DNA of 64,000 nucleotides from Leptodactylus fallax (lineage: Eukaryota > Chordata > Amphibia > Anura > Leptodactylidae): assembly GCA_947044405.1 (NCBI GenBank), contig CAMRHE010000355.1:1564501-1628500 (forward strand). Direction: 5' to 3'. Made by a program: the position numbers and the translations under genes. Positions 22,791-35,214 of this stretch are shown one piece after another. Under the pieces are notes generated by a model. That model worked only from the letters and a program-made list of their open reading frames with translations. It was not told where the DNA came from and did not search any database. Positions within the stretch are counted from its first letter, which is position 1, and each line of letters opens with the position of its first letter.

Positions 22791-23412
22791 ATGTACCACA
22801 TCAGTACTAGCCTAGAGCTTGTACCAGTTGTAGCAGCTGTTACTATTGAGCTGGATTCAAAGTAATAAGTTTTAGTACACTGCAAAAATCTGCCCTATGA
22901 CAGTAATGTTCTGTGAATTATCATCAGTAGTAAAAATCTAAGAAACTTGTTTGTTTTACCAATTTCACTGATAAATTCCTGAGATCATGAATCTGTGGTA
23001 ACAGGACCGGCCACATGAGATACGATATCCTAGTTCATAACATCCTCTGTATCATGCAACTTGCCCAGTATTGTCTATGATGACCTGGAATATTAGTCAG
23101 ACTACATTTATGTGTTGTGTTATACAATTATCCATGGGAGGCCTTAAACATGTCCTGCAAGTATTTAATAGCAACACATTCATGTTTGACTCACACTGTT
23201 TAATACAATATTTTTCTTATAAGTGGAAGAAAATAACATTTTTTTTGTAGTGGTCTGGTTTCTGTCATTCATAAACGAAGAACCATCTGAACAACACAAT
23301 TCACCTTGTTCAAGTACAGTATTCAGCTGGCCTCTTGACTCTAGTTCCTTAATGTAGGCCAGTTATTGACTCCCTGGATTATGTCTAGTGGAGGTACAGT
23401 CAAAACACATAG
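22791..23412. other. No gene seen
   Basis: I find no coding, RNA or repeat feature in this interval. Confidence 0.4.
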
Positions 23413-23840
23413 CAGGGGGCATAACTAGTAAAGACTGGGCCCCATAGCAAACCTCCCCCACACAGTATGTCGCCCCCTTTCCTGGCCCCCACACTGTAAA
23501 ACACCCCTTTACTGGTCCCCATATTGTATAACAGCCCCTTTACCAGTGTCCACACAGTATAACACCCCATTTATTGGTCCTCCACATGGTACAATGCCCC
23601 ATTTACTGGCCCCCACACGGTATAATGCTCCTTTTACTGGCCCCACATAGTTTTATAAAGCCTCCCTTATCACCATCACCCCCCCCCCCACACACACACA
23701 CACACACACTGCATATTGCCTTCTTATTAGCCCAATAAATTTTGGGGGTTTTCCACCCTTGAACCATTATTATACTCTGGGGTCTCTTTAGATCCCAGAG
23801 TGTGATGAGTAGAGGCCCAGGGAAGGTGAGCAATTCCAGC
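23413..23840 (-). mobile_element. Partial hAT-like element with 31-bp minisatellite
   Basis: It begins CAGGGGGCATAACTAGTAAA and continues ACTGGGCCCC, matching the inverse of the right end of the element at 43182-43963. Between about 23465 and 23648 lie six or seven diverged 31-bp units of the type CACACTGTAAAACACCCC. Further on, ATTATTATACTCTGGGGTC matches the other copy again. The far terminus is absent. It codes for nothing. The CA run at 23689-23709 lies within it. Confidence 0.7.
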
Positions 23841-24276
23841 AGAAACTCAAAGTAAGGTCATGATCATATCTGCATTGGAGGCTCCGTTATGCTCCTTTAC
23901 AGAGTCCATCTAGAACTGGGGACGAAAAGGCCCTTTATGCATGAAATGATAAAGAACATAGCAGATACCTGACAGACACCATTATAGTCAATGGGTTCGT
24001 TTGGGATCTGTAGGTCGCTGTCATTAGACGAATCCACCTTTATTGATTGTCCGTTCTTCTGTTCCTATGATGGAATAGAATAATGAATAAACAGTAACAG
24101 TGATGTGAATTTACCCTTAAATCTTTCCTTGAAGCAAACAGGAGAGTTGTGAAAAAGCCAAGGATCAGGTAACAGAGGTCAGATAGAGTTGCTTATGGAG
24201 CACTGTGGAAAATCCAAAGAGTAGTCAGAAGGGTCGTAACAGGTCAGGTTTGCAGAACAGCAGATATCAATGCAAA
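23841..24276. other. Unassigned; possible LTR-like text
   Basis: Phrases such as GGATCAGGTAACAGAGGTC resemble the minus-strand LTR text at 13181-13843, but I find no TG...CA ends or target duplication. Confidence 0.25.
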
Positions 24277-24345
24277 CAGGGGTGTAGCTAAGGTAGGTGC
24301 AGAGGCAGCAGTTGCAACCGGGCACCTACTGGTAGGAAGGGGCCC
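24277..24345. repeat. hAT-like terminus fragment
   Basis: CAGGGGTGTAGCTAAGG matches the outer end of the hAT-like elements at 34366 and 43182. No opposite end is visible. Confidence 0.45.
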
Positions 24346-27300
24346 CATACAGATTCTGAACGCAAGCCAAAACAGGGATAGAATACCTAAAACTGGCACT
24401 TTGATCTTGGTTGCCTGATAGCTGTGTGCACTGTCCATACCACCTGACAAATTCCCTGCCCACTGTGCCACAAACCTGGGAGAAGGAAGATGTAGTGTTG
24501 GGTGCATGTGAAAAATGAAATCTTATATGTGCACTGATATATATGTATCTATAAAGTGGTCCATACATTAGTCATATTTGTCACTTAGGTTTCAGATCTT
24601 TAGACAACATATAATATTACACAAGTCTTGAGTAGATGCAAAATACAGATTTTGTTTTATTTATTGAAGCAAAAAAGTTACCCAACACCAGCTGACCCTA
24701 TGGAAAAAGTCATAAGGTAAACCTGGGGCTTTGGGTTTATTCCATAATGAAGGCACCATGTGTGGACATGCGTTCCAGATGGTTAAAAGTCTGTTACTAT
24801 AAACGGGCATTATATTAACATAAAATACTTTTTGTGCCAATGCCTAATAATATTTTTAGCTAATGTCTAATGATTTCTGTAGGCCTGCTTTTATATTTTA
24901 TTTATTATGTACAGTATTTTTTTTATGTATTCAGATAAATTAATCTTAAAAGTGAGTTAACTACTGCTTGCCATCTATCTTAAATGGGGTTTCCCTGTTT
25001 AAAGAAGTAAAACTTAGGCTTTCCATGATGAGTTCTGCAATTCTCTAATAACAGTTGTCAAGATCTCAGATTGGCATTACTGAATAGAAACCTTCATTGT
25101 TAAAGGGAATCTATAGGGAGTCTGTAAGCCCTTACTTCCTCCAGGGTTTTTAAGCACAGAACCAAGGGATTCCAGGCTGGTTCCAACCCCAAATCGTGTC
25201 AGGAGAACCAGTCCCTGAGTTGCTGTGCCTCCTCCTTCCTCTTCCTTGTTAACAGGTCATTTCATTTTGGCTGAGATTCTGACAAGTGCCAGACCATAGA
25301 AAGTTCCTGCATTCATAGTCATATCCATTGGCAACCTATCAAGACACAACGAACTGTCACCACTAAGATTGTTAGTGAAAATCCTTCAAACTCTACAAAA
25401 CTTTTACTTATATGTATTTATATTTGTAAAAATGTTTAACTTTTTATTGTCTAATTATTTAAATATTAGTTATGCTCATAGAAAAATCATTTAAATGATA
25501 GAGGATGAAAATCCATTCAGTGCTGACAGTGTTAGACTGTGTAGCCTGTATATAGAAAAAATGGTCGCTCCCAGTTGTCAATTTATTCATAGATTTCCAG
25601 GAGGAACAAAAGAACAACAGCACAATTCAGAATTTTTTTTTTTAAATGGAGAATGCAAGTATTTACTAAAACACAAGTTAGGAGAGGTGCTAGGCTGGTC
25701 TTATGTCAATTATGTTTAGTATGACTTCACGGGAGACCATGGCCTTCAAGTGCCTTCAAAAGTGAAAGTCAATTGGGCTCAGATCTGTTAAAGGAGTTAT
25801 TCCACGAACAGCTAGACAGTTCTACATCAGCACTATTGTCTGTCCAAAAGAAGTGATCGGAGGGTGGATCAACATGCACACTGCTAGTAGCCTCAAACAC
25901 AACTCCATGGGTCCACAACAACCTAATCTAAGCAGGCTCGTACTGGTCCCTATCATGGATTGACCCCTGTGAAGGCCAGGGAGGTGTAAAATTAAAAAAA
26001 ACAAGCATACTCACCCGTTGTCCCCCACCAGCGTATGTTTGGTCTCATTTCTGGAAATCCTGTACCTAATTGGTCTCAGTGGTCACATGAGGTGCAGGAC
26101 TCCCAGCAAGAAGGCGCCAGCATGAGACTGAATGAACACTGGCGGCAGACTGTCCTTAGGCCATCAATATTGCATCTGCAGGGTTCCTACATCCAGGACA
26201 TCTGCAGATCAGCTTTTCCAGGATAGTGATGCTACAAATAATGGTAACAATTTAAGGAGCCATGTTGCTCGCTTGCCATACAGAGTGTAGCGGTGGGTTT
26301 AGCTAGTGCACTGGGTGGTGCACATCGTATGGCGGGTGAGCAGCATTACATTGTCATTACCAGTAGCTGCGCTGTCACGGTACAGCAGACCTGCAGGAGT
26401 CCTGTGGGCAGTGGGCCCCAGAATCAATTCCACTGGTGGGCCCTAGACATCCCAGTCCGACACTGAATCTATGAACCTAAAAACTATGAAATTATATACC
26501 TCCATCACAGTATACTGTGTTCCTGCTAATCCATAGCCAAATACTGCCTACCATAGTTATGACACTGTACGCAAGATGTGGGCAGCAATTGGTCACAAGT
26601 CATGTTCAGTTTGGTGACACATTATTATGTACAGTTCCAACTACCAATGATGGGGATACCCTGCAGGCAATGTCAGTAAAATGTCAGTTATGGCAGCTTA
26701 CATTCTGTGTGGAGTGAGCAGGAACACTGTGATGTCACCTACTGTAGAGCATTTTAGCAGCCACAAACAGATTTACATTAGGAAATTGCTTATAAAGATA
26801 TTCCCATTTATAGTACTGAAAAGGTAGTTACAATAAGGTGTAATATTCTAACAGTGTCTGGAAACATTATAGTATGGAAATAGTAAAGAGTAAGGTGTGG
26901 TGCATTTTAATAGCACCATAAATTATAGCCTGGTACAGACTTTCTCACACTGTAAATACTACCCAGCCCAACAGAGAGCAAACGCTCTTATAAATCTCTG
27001 ACTTTAAGAGGGTAGTAAGAAGCTTTCCACATTTTATTTTCTAATTGTACTATTGTTATAGTTTACTTTTCAAAGACCTCTTTAAACACCTTACTAAACC
27101 CAAGAGCTTACATAGGAATGTCTCACTACACACAGGAAAGTGACGTGTTCATAGAACTGCGTGATGGGTGTGGGTAGCCAAAGGCAACAAATGTATTGGT
27201 AGATGTCTGTTTAAGCAGCGTAAAAAAAACCCATCAACATGATCCTGTCTCATCATTTTTCTCAATTGTTTGGTATATGTCTTACTATAATATATGTTAA

Positions 27301-29423
27301 TCCTACTTACAATATCATTATGGAAACTTTTGATAGAAATACATTGGGGATGATTTATTATTCCCTTTCTGCCTTAACTGTGACATGTTTTTCTGGCCTT
27401 TTTGACTTTTTCATATATTGCATCAATTTATTATGGTCATGCGCCATTTATATAGTGCTTTGAGTCTTTTGATCTTTTGGGCATGGTTACATAGCACATA
27501 GGTTTAAGACTAATTCATTATTTGCAATTTTTTAAAATGTTGTTACATTTTTGGCCAAATACAATCCACTTCTAACTTAAATTAGGAAATGCACCAAAAT
27601 ATTGCACCCTAGAGAAATGTGACATATTTATGAACCGACGTGAGATATTTTGATACATTTTTTTTTTACATAAAAACAAACTAGTAAAAAATAAGCCAAG
27701 AAAAGTTTCATAAAGTTTTCAGCCCCATTGTATTCTTTTAAATTGTCCCCAATATTTATTTATTTTTTTCATCTAGCAATGGCTGAGTATGTATAGAAAC
27801 ACACACTATTAAACACATTAATATCTAACATTCCCTCAATGTAACTATGTCTGTGTGTTCTCATACGGTTTGGGCATTATGACATTTGTGCTCGTACCTC
27901 CCAACACTATGTTGATTGGGCACAGCTGCATAGAAATGTGCCAGAGAAATATCATAGCCTATATATTATAGTTAAGTAAAATAATAGATGCATTTACAAG
28001 TACAGTATTAAACATGTGTTTGGTCATGACTAACTACAGTATATACACATATATTAAAATAGCAGGTTCAACATGTAGCATTTTTGGATAAGAAGTAGTA
28101 AGCATTATTCACACTTCAACAAAGCACATTGTTCCACAGTTTTGGAACATATATACAGTATATAAATGGCAACAACCCTCCACACCTTCCATGCTCATAA
28201 CATTTCCTTTAACATGTAGTTAACTTTATGTACAATCTTATGATAAGTTGTAGTTTTAAGCAGCATAAACATTTACATGATTTATGTTGCAGAAAAAACA
28301 TATCATGTCATAGCTCTTCTATGTATAATATCTATAATGAATATTGTTTTATAACTATATTTTGTGTATTTATTTTGTTGTATGTGCTTATGTATGTGTG
28401 CATCTGTATATAGCTACTATGGTTTTGGGGGGGGGGTCATCCCAAAATTTGCTTGACATACATCTACATCAATTAGCAAAATTTTATACCATTTTTTCAG
28501 GAGCCTTTAGAAAACCTCATTTGTATCTTTTTGGAATTTCTCTTCCATTTGCAGTACTATTTACTGAATTTCCCCCAATATTAAAACTTAATTTTGGAAA
28601 GAAAAAAATAACATATTATCAACATATTGTATTTTATAATATCCATCTTGAATGCTGAGCTGTTAAAGCCAAAGACAACTATTAATTGTTCGTGCTGTGT
28701 TTTGAACTAGCGTGCCAGGAAGTATTCCGCTATTAAATCTGTCATTGATGACACAGAGTAGCACATCAGGCTCAGCATGGAATAATCTCCCTCATTCTGT
28801 GATTTGTAACTGATGCATTCAAATGACCTAGTACAGCTGCAGCTATTTCTAGCATGAACTAAATACTCTCCACAATTTTCATTAATCCTTAAATCCACAG
28901 GTTGGATTGCTGCAGCTGAGCCTCAGGCCCCTGCATTGCCATTTCCTGGAATCCTATTTACAATGCCCCCTTCCTCATTACTCCAGTTCTGCGCTTATTT
29001 ATTTAGTTACATGCTATTACTCATGAAAGGAAATAAATATGTCATGTTACATACAACCAAATGATTACAGATCATTAAAATAAAGTAAATCTTAGTAACC
29101 AATTCTGTATTCAGTTTTTTTTTTATGTATTTATTTCTGTCCACAGTCACCAAACTGTATTGTGTTCACTCATATAAAGATTTCTTGCTATATTAAAGCC
29201 AGAAGTTAGAAGTAATGTTGTATGTAACTGGTGCCGACTGGCAGTCGCTGGCAATGTGGCTGCTCAACATGAACAACACCACTCTCTTCTGCTGTGTCCA
29301 GTCTGTCTTCTAGCAGCTGCACAAACACCACCTCCCTGCAAGTCACCTGCAGTCTCCCACTAGATAAAGGACACACTGTGGTTTCCTCTTTACTATAGTA
29401 ATTGATTGTAGTACAGCAGGTCT
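24346..29423. other. Gene-free stretch, mostly unassigned
   Basis: I see no host exon. Around 25793 a TTAAAGGAGTTATTCCACG edge marks a probable TTAA-type element reaching to about 26470. Around 25100 another TTAAAGGGAATCTATAG edge appears. The rest, including 26500-28700, is AT-rich DNA with only short domain-free frames. The stretch 28700-28920 has unusually even composition (see findings). Confidence 0.35.
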
Positions 29424-29852
29424 TTAAAGAGGACCTTTCACCACCTCCAACAAGTCCAGCTCTTTACATCATTTAATAACTTCTGCTTCACTGATTCTGG
29501 TACAATTGAATTTTTTTCTCTAGCCCCCACCATACCCAAGCAATCAATACTGTTTGTTTTGGTGTCTGATATGCTATTTAGGTTCTGTACTGTCAGGCAA
29601 GAGCAGGCAAGGGGTGCAATTCTGAGCTCTGACACTGTCTGCCTCTGATTGGAGCTCTGAACCACGCCTCCCTGACACTGCCCTTCTGATATTATAGAGT
29701 TTAAATGGCATATCAGGCACCAAAAGTAACCGCACTTGTTGCTCGAGCGTTGCGGAGGCTAGAGAGAAAATTCCAACTGTGCTGGAATCAGTGGAGCATT
29801 ACCTATTAATAGATACTAAGAACTTGGATTGGTGGTGAAAGGTCCTCTTTAA
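29424..29852. mobile_element. TTAA-bounded element sharing the AAAGAGGACCTTTCAC terminus
   Basis: It starts TTAAAGAGGACCTTTCACC and ends GGTGAAAGGTCCTCTTTAA. The interior is a loose inverted repeat (ACTGATTCTGGTACAATTG against CAACTGTGCTGGAATCAGTG) and is unrelated to the foldback at 15300-15868. It is non-coding. Confidence 0.8.
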
Positions 29853-30019
29853 CTGATATTACACAGCTTAAATGGAACATCAGGCACCAAAACTAACTGC
29901 ACTTGTTGTTCGAGAGTGGCGGAGACTAGAGAGAAAATTCCAACTGTGCTGGAATCAGTGGAACATCACCTATTAATAGATGCTAAGAACTTGAATTGGT
30001 GGTGAAAGGTCCTCTTTAA
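29853..30019. repeat. Tandem partial duplication of the preceding element's right part
   Basis: This block repeats 29690-29852 in direct orientation with scattered differences, again ending GGTGAAAGGTCCTCTTTAA. The element therefore has two right ends. Confidence 0.85.
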
Positions 30020-30963
30020 CAGGGTTAGAAAACACAGTAAAGTGGCAAGGTAACTGTACAGGTTTTCAGACCACAGCAACACACAACGTTTTTCTGCTAT
30101 CATGGGGATATGCCCCCACCAACCAGCTGTCAGGGACACAGTCTTTGAGGGACTTTTGAGGAAGAGCAAACTTATAACAACATATATAACATATTCAAAT
30201 TCAGTAAAGGACCTAGTAACCAATGAAGATCTGTCACGTTGACCATTTGGGTTTCCCTTACAGCAGCTATAAAAACAAAACTGAAACTTATAATCATTTG
30301 CAATAATGAACTCAGTTGCTCTTTAGGACCATTACATTTGCCTTGTGTTTTAGCAAAACTTCTAGGGGCTACTGTAATCGAATCACTCGGTGTGCTCACA
30401 GTCTGTGTAGTCTCTCAAGGCAGACAATACAGTGTGAATGGAAGCCAGAGTGGAAGCGAAAAAAGAGCCTTATTATAATTGGAAGAAAAAAGCATTTTTC
30501 TCTGATAAGAAATGTTATAATGATACTAGTATTGCAAGTTTTTAACCAAAATGGTCATCTGCAAATGTACATTTCATGGTTCATGTTTTTCCATGTTATC
30601 TATGGCAATACTGTATATTGTAGAATGTGAATGAATTGAATGTGGTTCCCGAAAGTCATTCAAAGTTGAATGTGGCATTGAAGTTATTTCTGTCTTAATG
30701 GATTTTATACATAAAAAATAGCACTTGTTCTCTGAAATGAGAAGATGGCTTACTGTGATTTTGGAACATAGGCAGACCAGAGGTTAAAACATACCTAACC
30801 TTTCAACAGACTTTTCATACCCCAATAGTACAATGTGTACTATTTTATATTTTGAGCAGTTTTCACCTCTGCAGTTTCCCACAGACTAGCTGCTATAATG
30901 TCCCTCATACACTGCACACAAAAGAAGAGACTATCTTTCCTAAAAACGTCAGCATGATCGTAT
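30020..30963. other. No gene seen
   Basis: I find no recognisable feature. Two overlapping plus-strand frames at 30239-30630 have no domain and are not called. Confidence 0.4.
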
Positions 30964-30968
30964 AGAAC

Positions 30969-31709
30969 TGTTATGAAATTGCTTTATAAGAAAATCCTTG
31001 ATCTGTACTGGAATTGCTTGTTGAGTATTTCCCCAATATGCAGCAGGAAACAAATAAGGTCTACCATCGGCAAATTAGCAGCTATCTATAATCCAATACC
31101 ATCTTGGTTTGCAGAGTCCAAAGTTACCTAAAGGTATTCACCAGAGCCAACCACAAGACAGGATGAACTTGGTTGCTCGGAACCCAGGTTGCAAAGTGAA
31201 AATTTGGTACTAGAAAATAAATGCACCTACAGAGAGAAAACCAAACCAGTACCCTATGGCAGGCTGACAGAGTTATAAACAAGCAGAAGTCAAAACAGAC
31301 GAATATGCAATGTCCAAAACATAACCAGAGATGTGTCAGAGTTCAAGTCGGGGTTCAACTCCAGGAGGTCATAGACGCAGCCAAATCAGATACAAAGTAT
31401 AATCCAGGAGAGAAATCCAAATGTCAGTAATCAGGAGATCAGGCAGAGGTACAAGGAGTAAACACAGGAACACAAGGAGGCCAGATGCAGAAACAATCTC
31501 AGGCAAACAACTAGTGATAAAGCCAAGTTTAAATACCAGCCTCAACCCAGGATTGGAGAGTGAAGAAGAATCTCTGGGCTCAGGGTCTGAATCTCAGAGT
31601 TATGACAGGCTAAGCAGACCCAGAAAGAGTTTGACTGGTGGACATAGTAACCTTAAAGTAAAAGTTGCAGGGAGGAGAAATAGGAACATAAACATTGAGA
31701 TTCCTAACA
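30969..31709 (-). mobile_element. Probable solo LTR with 5-bp target duplication
   Basis: The block starts TGTTATG and ends CTAACA, fitting TG...CA. AGAAC flanks it on both sides (30964-30968 and 31710-31714). Its minus-strand text has a TATA-like GGTATTTAAAC and a style similar to the LTR at 13181-13843, although the two are not the same family. No internal retroelement genes are present. The short plus-strand frames inside are shadows. The five-base match alone is weak evidence; with the TG...CA ends I consider it likely. Confidence 0.6.
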
Positions 31710-31790
31710 AGAACAATATAAAGAAGTACTAACTAGCACTGATATAGCTCTGAAATTTCTTACAGAAGCCTCTGCCTGTGTATCTTCTCT

Positions 31791-31864
31791 CACAAGGCAT
31801 TATGGGAAAAGGAGCTGGGAAGCTCAAGCGCCCTCTGTTGGATGTAACAAATCCTCAATTTGCT
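31791..31864 (+). repeat. 74-bp dispersed repeat, inverse of 14979-15052
   Basis: It matches the reverse complement of 14979-15052 with only a few differences by eye. In this copy it abuts LINE 3' sequence. Confidence 0.75.
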
Positions 31865-31879
31865 TTTTTGCTTTTGTGT

Positions 31880-31985
31880 ATCTTCTCTGTCACTCAGCTC
31901 CTGCTCACTCCTATCCCTCTCTCTATAGTCTTCTATTTCCCCACTGTGGGACTATTAAAGGACTATTATTATTATTATTATGTAA
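31880..31985 (+). repeat. LINE 3' end with (ATT)n tail
   Basis: CCCCACTGTGGGACTATTAA followed by an AGGACTATTATT run is the same 3' end seen inverted at 42596-42660. It is a Rex1/L2-like tail and no coding part remains. Confidence 0.6.
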
Positions 31986-32092
31986 TGTGATACCTCAGTG
32001 AGTCCAGTCTGTCTAGCTCTAGCAGAGATTTCAGAGTGAAGGTCAAATTAGCAGGGATAGGTTGAGGACGAAAAGAGACAGATAAGGGTATG

Positions 32093-32252
32093 TTCACATC
32101 TGCACTCAGTGAGCACTCGGGGATTCTGTTCCCCATTCTGCTTTAAAAATGCAGAGAAAAAAGTCCTGCAAGCAGGACATTTCTTTCTGCATTTTTCGGA
32201 TCCGAGTGGACCCAAAGAATAGAAACCCAAGCACAGATGTGAACCTAGAGTA
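32093..32252. mobile_element. GTTCACA-ended short element
   Basis: The ends TAAGGGTATGTTCACATC and GATGTGAACCTAGAGTAA are inverted. The interior TTCTGTTCCCCATTCTGCTT and GTCCTGCAAGCAGGAC match the copy at 9177-9410. Confidence 0.65.
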
Positions 32253-32280
32253 AGTGTAAAAAGAAACATTTTTTCTCTGT

Positions 32281-33390
32281 TTAACTGTATTTTTATTCAA
32301 AGATTACCAATATACAACATAAATAATGTACCAAAGGACAAATGGCATTGAACAACAAAATATAAAAGTGTCAAGAATGAAACATGCCCAGAAAGGCACC
32401 ATAGGACCTAGATCTACAGTGCCCGTCATAGAATGACATTTCTATCAATAATGCCAAGAGTCTTTAAACCAACACTGCAAGAAATAGGAAAGAAGTAATC
32501 AAAACAGAGCAAAAGGTATGCCAATAATGCACTTATACAATAGAACATAGATGTAACAATGGAAAACACAGAAGGGGATGATGGTGTGGGAAGATTACAT
32601 TATCAGTGGGGAGGGGTTTTCTCCCTAACCCGCTGCTATTGTAACATATACTAAGACACCAAAGGCTGCCAGTAGGTATCCCAGTGGTCCTACACCATTT
32701 GGAATTTTTCTAAAGAGTCATTGAGAGATTCTGTAAGCTGTTCCACTACAGCGCATGCGCGGGATTTGCCTGCTCTGTAGTGAGAAGTGTTTCTGACTCA
32801 GGGAAGAATAAGAGTAGAAGGATATCTTCACATGAAGGGGCATGCAGCAGCAAGAGGAGGTGGAATACTGGATATGAACGCCCCATTTGCTCTGTGCACA
32901 GAATTAGCATATAAGAATAAAATATTTATTTCAAAAACGACGTTGGAGAAAATCTAAAGAAAGGTAGGGCTAGAATAGCCTTTCTAAAGGCTATTCCAAC
33001 ATGTTGTTAGGGAAATTTACCTAAAACTTATGATAGAATCCCTTTAAGTAAGTCATGAACATCAGGTGGCAGAGTTTGCTTCCATTGTTTAGCAATCAAG
33101 GTGAGTATATGTTGGAATAATTTAACAGTATGTTTACCCATGTTCTTAGGGAGGATGTTCAATAAGTAATGGAGTGGTTCGAGGGGGACATCATGCTGCA
33201 GGAGAGTGAATATCAGGTCATGAACTTGGCCCCAGAATGGCCATATCGCTGGACAAGTTCAGAAGATATGCAACATTGTACCTAAATCTTATTGACATCT
33301 CCAACATGTAAGAGACAAGGCAGGGTTAAGTTTATGTAGGAAAGCTGGAGTATGGTACCAAAACAAGAAACAGTCTTCTCTATTAATTCA
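32281..33390 (-). pseudogene. L1-like ORF2 C-terminus and 3' end, 5'-truncated
   Basis: Minus-strand reading from about 33384 gives FWYHTPAFLHKLNPALS, then a CWRC motif and HIF-stop-TCPAIWPFW, the zinc-knuckle-like C-terminus of L1 ORF2. It continues in one frame through PLHYLLNILPKNMGKH and LTLIAKQWKQTLPPDVHDLL. At least two internal stops are present. After an interruption by a short TTAA element (32746-33047), the frame resumes with VEQLTESLNDSLEKFQMV and DHWDTYW, matching the end of the larger L1 at 53730-59500. The tail, read on the minus strand, is AATAAAAATACAGTTAA, like the other L1's tail. No reverse-transcriptase domain is included. Confidence 0.85.
32746..33047. mobile_element. TTAA-type short element inside the L1 remnant
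   Basis: The right end TTATGATAGAATCCCTTTAA is a TTAAAGGG terminus. A GCATGCGC core near 32753 is typical of these elements' interiors. The left terminus is missing. It splits the L1 reading frame between the DVHDLL and VEQLTES segments. Confidence 0.6.
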
Positions 33391-33419
33391 TACAACAGTT
33401 GTTGAAAAGTTAATACCAT

Positions 33420-34357
33420 TTAAAGGGAGTCTGTCATTAGGATTCCAATCACAAATTCCCTTTATGTTAAATCGTCACCAAAATGTGTGCCCAAATGGCC
33501 ATCCATCTTAATTTTTTCCTGATGCTATTCAAGATGTTTGCATTCATATACAAAGGTACTTTTAGAACATTCTCTACATGTTCTGAACCATGAGTTCAGA
33601 ATAATTTCTCTTTGAATTTGCCGATCAATCCCATTTATGTAAGTGTCCCAAACAATATAACATTTTACATAAAGGATACAAAATTTTAAAAACTGTCTAT
33701 GTAAATGAACGCAGTGATTTTCTTAGAGCTTTGACTAAATTTATGTGCGCTTCAAAATGCAGTGAGACATTCAGCAGCATCAGCAAATGCTATGCATAAA
33801 ATGTAATTATTTTAATTGCTCTACAGCAAGAGCCGGTGTCGCCATCATTCTCAGTACATATCCCTTCCGCTCTTTTTTTTTTCTCTCTTTCTGGCAAGAA
33901 CAATTCATGCAGCTAATTACAATTTTTAGGAGTGATTAATAAGTCCATCATATGTAGAGCGCTAAGCCAAGTTTGCTATTATAGTAATTAGGAATATCAC
34001 CTGTTACTTTCCAATGACAGAAACGAAGGAGCGCATATCATTATATTCCTGGTAATAACGTCTGTGTGATCATTAAAATACTTCAGCCTGCATTATTTAA
34101 AGACATGTGTTGTTGATCACATGTATTATTTACAGTCTAGCCCTATTGTGTATTTCTATCAACACTTACATTACAAATGGAGCTAAAGCTGTTACCTAAC
34201 TTTTTTTTAATATATTTATGGAACTAATTCTATTTTATCATTATTGGACAAGTCACAAAAAGTTCATAATTGCATAAGACAAGAGAAGACAATTGGAAGA
34301 AATTAAGGATGTTTATCCACCAAAAGTATGTTGTCTGTAGTCCCTGCTGTAAAAAAC
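33420..34357. other. TTAA edge, then low-repeat DNA; no gene
   Basis: TTAAAGGGAGTCTGTCA at 33420 marks a further TTAA-type edge. From about 33740 to 34090 the sequence has balanced composition and clustered TAATTA-like words (see findings). I see no coding signal. Confidence 0.4.
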
Positions 34358-35214
34358 CTATGACTCAGAGGTGTAGCTAGGGGTTCAACACAGGGGGGCG
34401 AACATGTCCAAGTGGGCCCCCAACTTGGACATGTTCGTATACCGATACTATCAGTATACGGTGAGCGTATAGTGGTATATAGCAGCTCTACACAGGGCTC
34501 TGCAGACGATTTAGGTGAATACAGGGCAGTAGCATTTAGTGACTTACCGGTGACGTCTCTGACTAATCGTTCACATTCCCCATCTTTTTTTATCTGGACG
34601 GCCATGACCACTTCTTCCAGTCTCTGTAAAGTTTGCAACACAGACATCTTTGACTCCTCACTTTTCCAGGCACCTGACCCACATTGTCCTCACCTGCACA
34701 CCCATCCTGCTGCTACCCCCAATTATAAAATATATAATATAACCCCCCATAATGAATAATACACCCAAGTGCATCTTTAAATTAATAACTTCCCTGTGCA
34801 CCCCCTTTAAATAGCGCCCCTTATTAATAATGCCCCAGGTGTTTCCTAATTGAAAAGGGGAAAAAAAAAAACAAGGAAAAAAAAATTATTGGGGTTCCAA
34901 TACCCGGAACCCCCAGGATCAGCTGTTTGAATGAACCGTGGTACCTGTGTAAGCGCCATGATACCTTCTCTCTTTACATAGTGTCATTCTTTTCATAGCG
35001 GCCATGTAATGTAACTACAGCCTCGTCCTATACACATCTATGTGACAAGGCTGGAATGACATCACACGGTCACTATAAAAAGACAGCGTATAATATAAAC
35101 AGGCGCCATAGCCCCTTCATACAGCTGATCAGTGGGGAATCTCTTATCTCTTATTGATGTTTTATTCTGAGGATAGATCATCAATAAAAATGAGCTGGAA
35201 AACTCCTTAAGGCT

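Noticed and set aside
30239..30630. Overlapping plus-strand frames of 79 and 104 residues
   Set aside because: They are in different frames, lack domains and look like chance openings.
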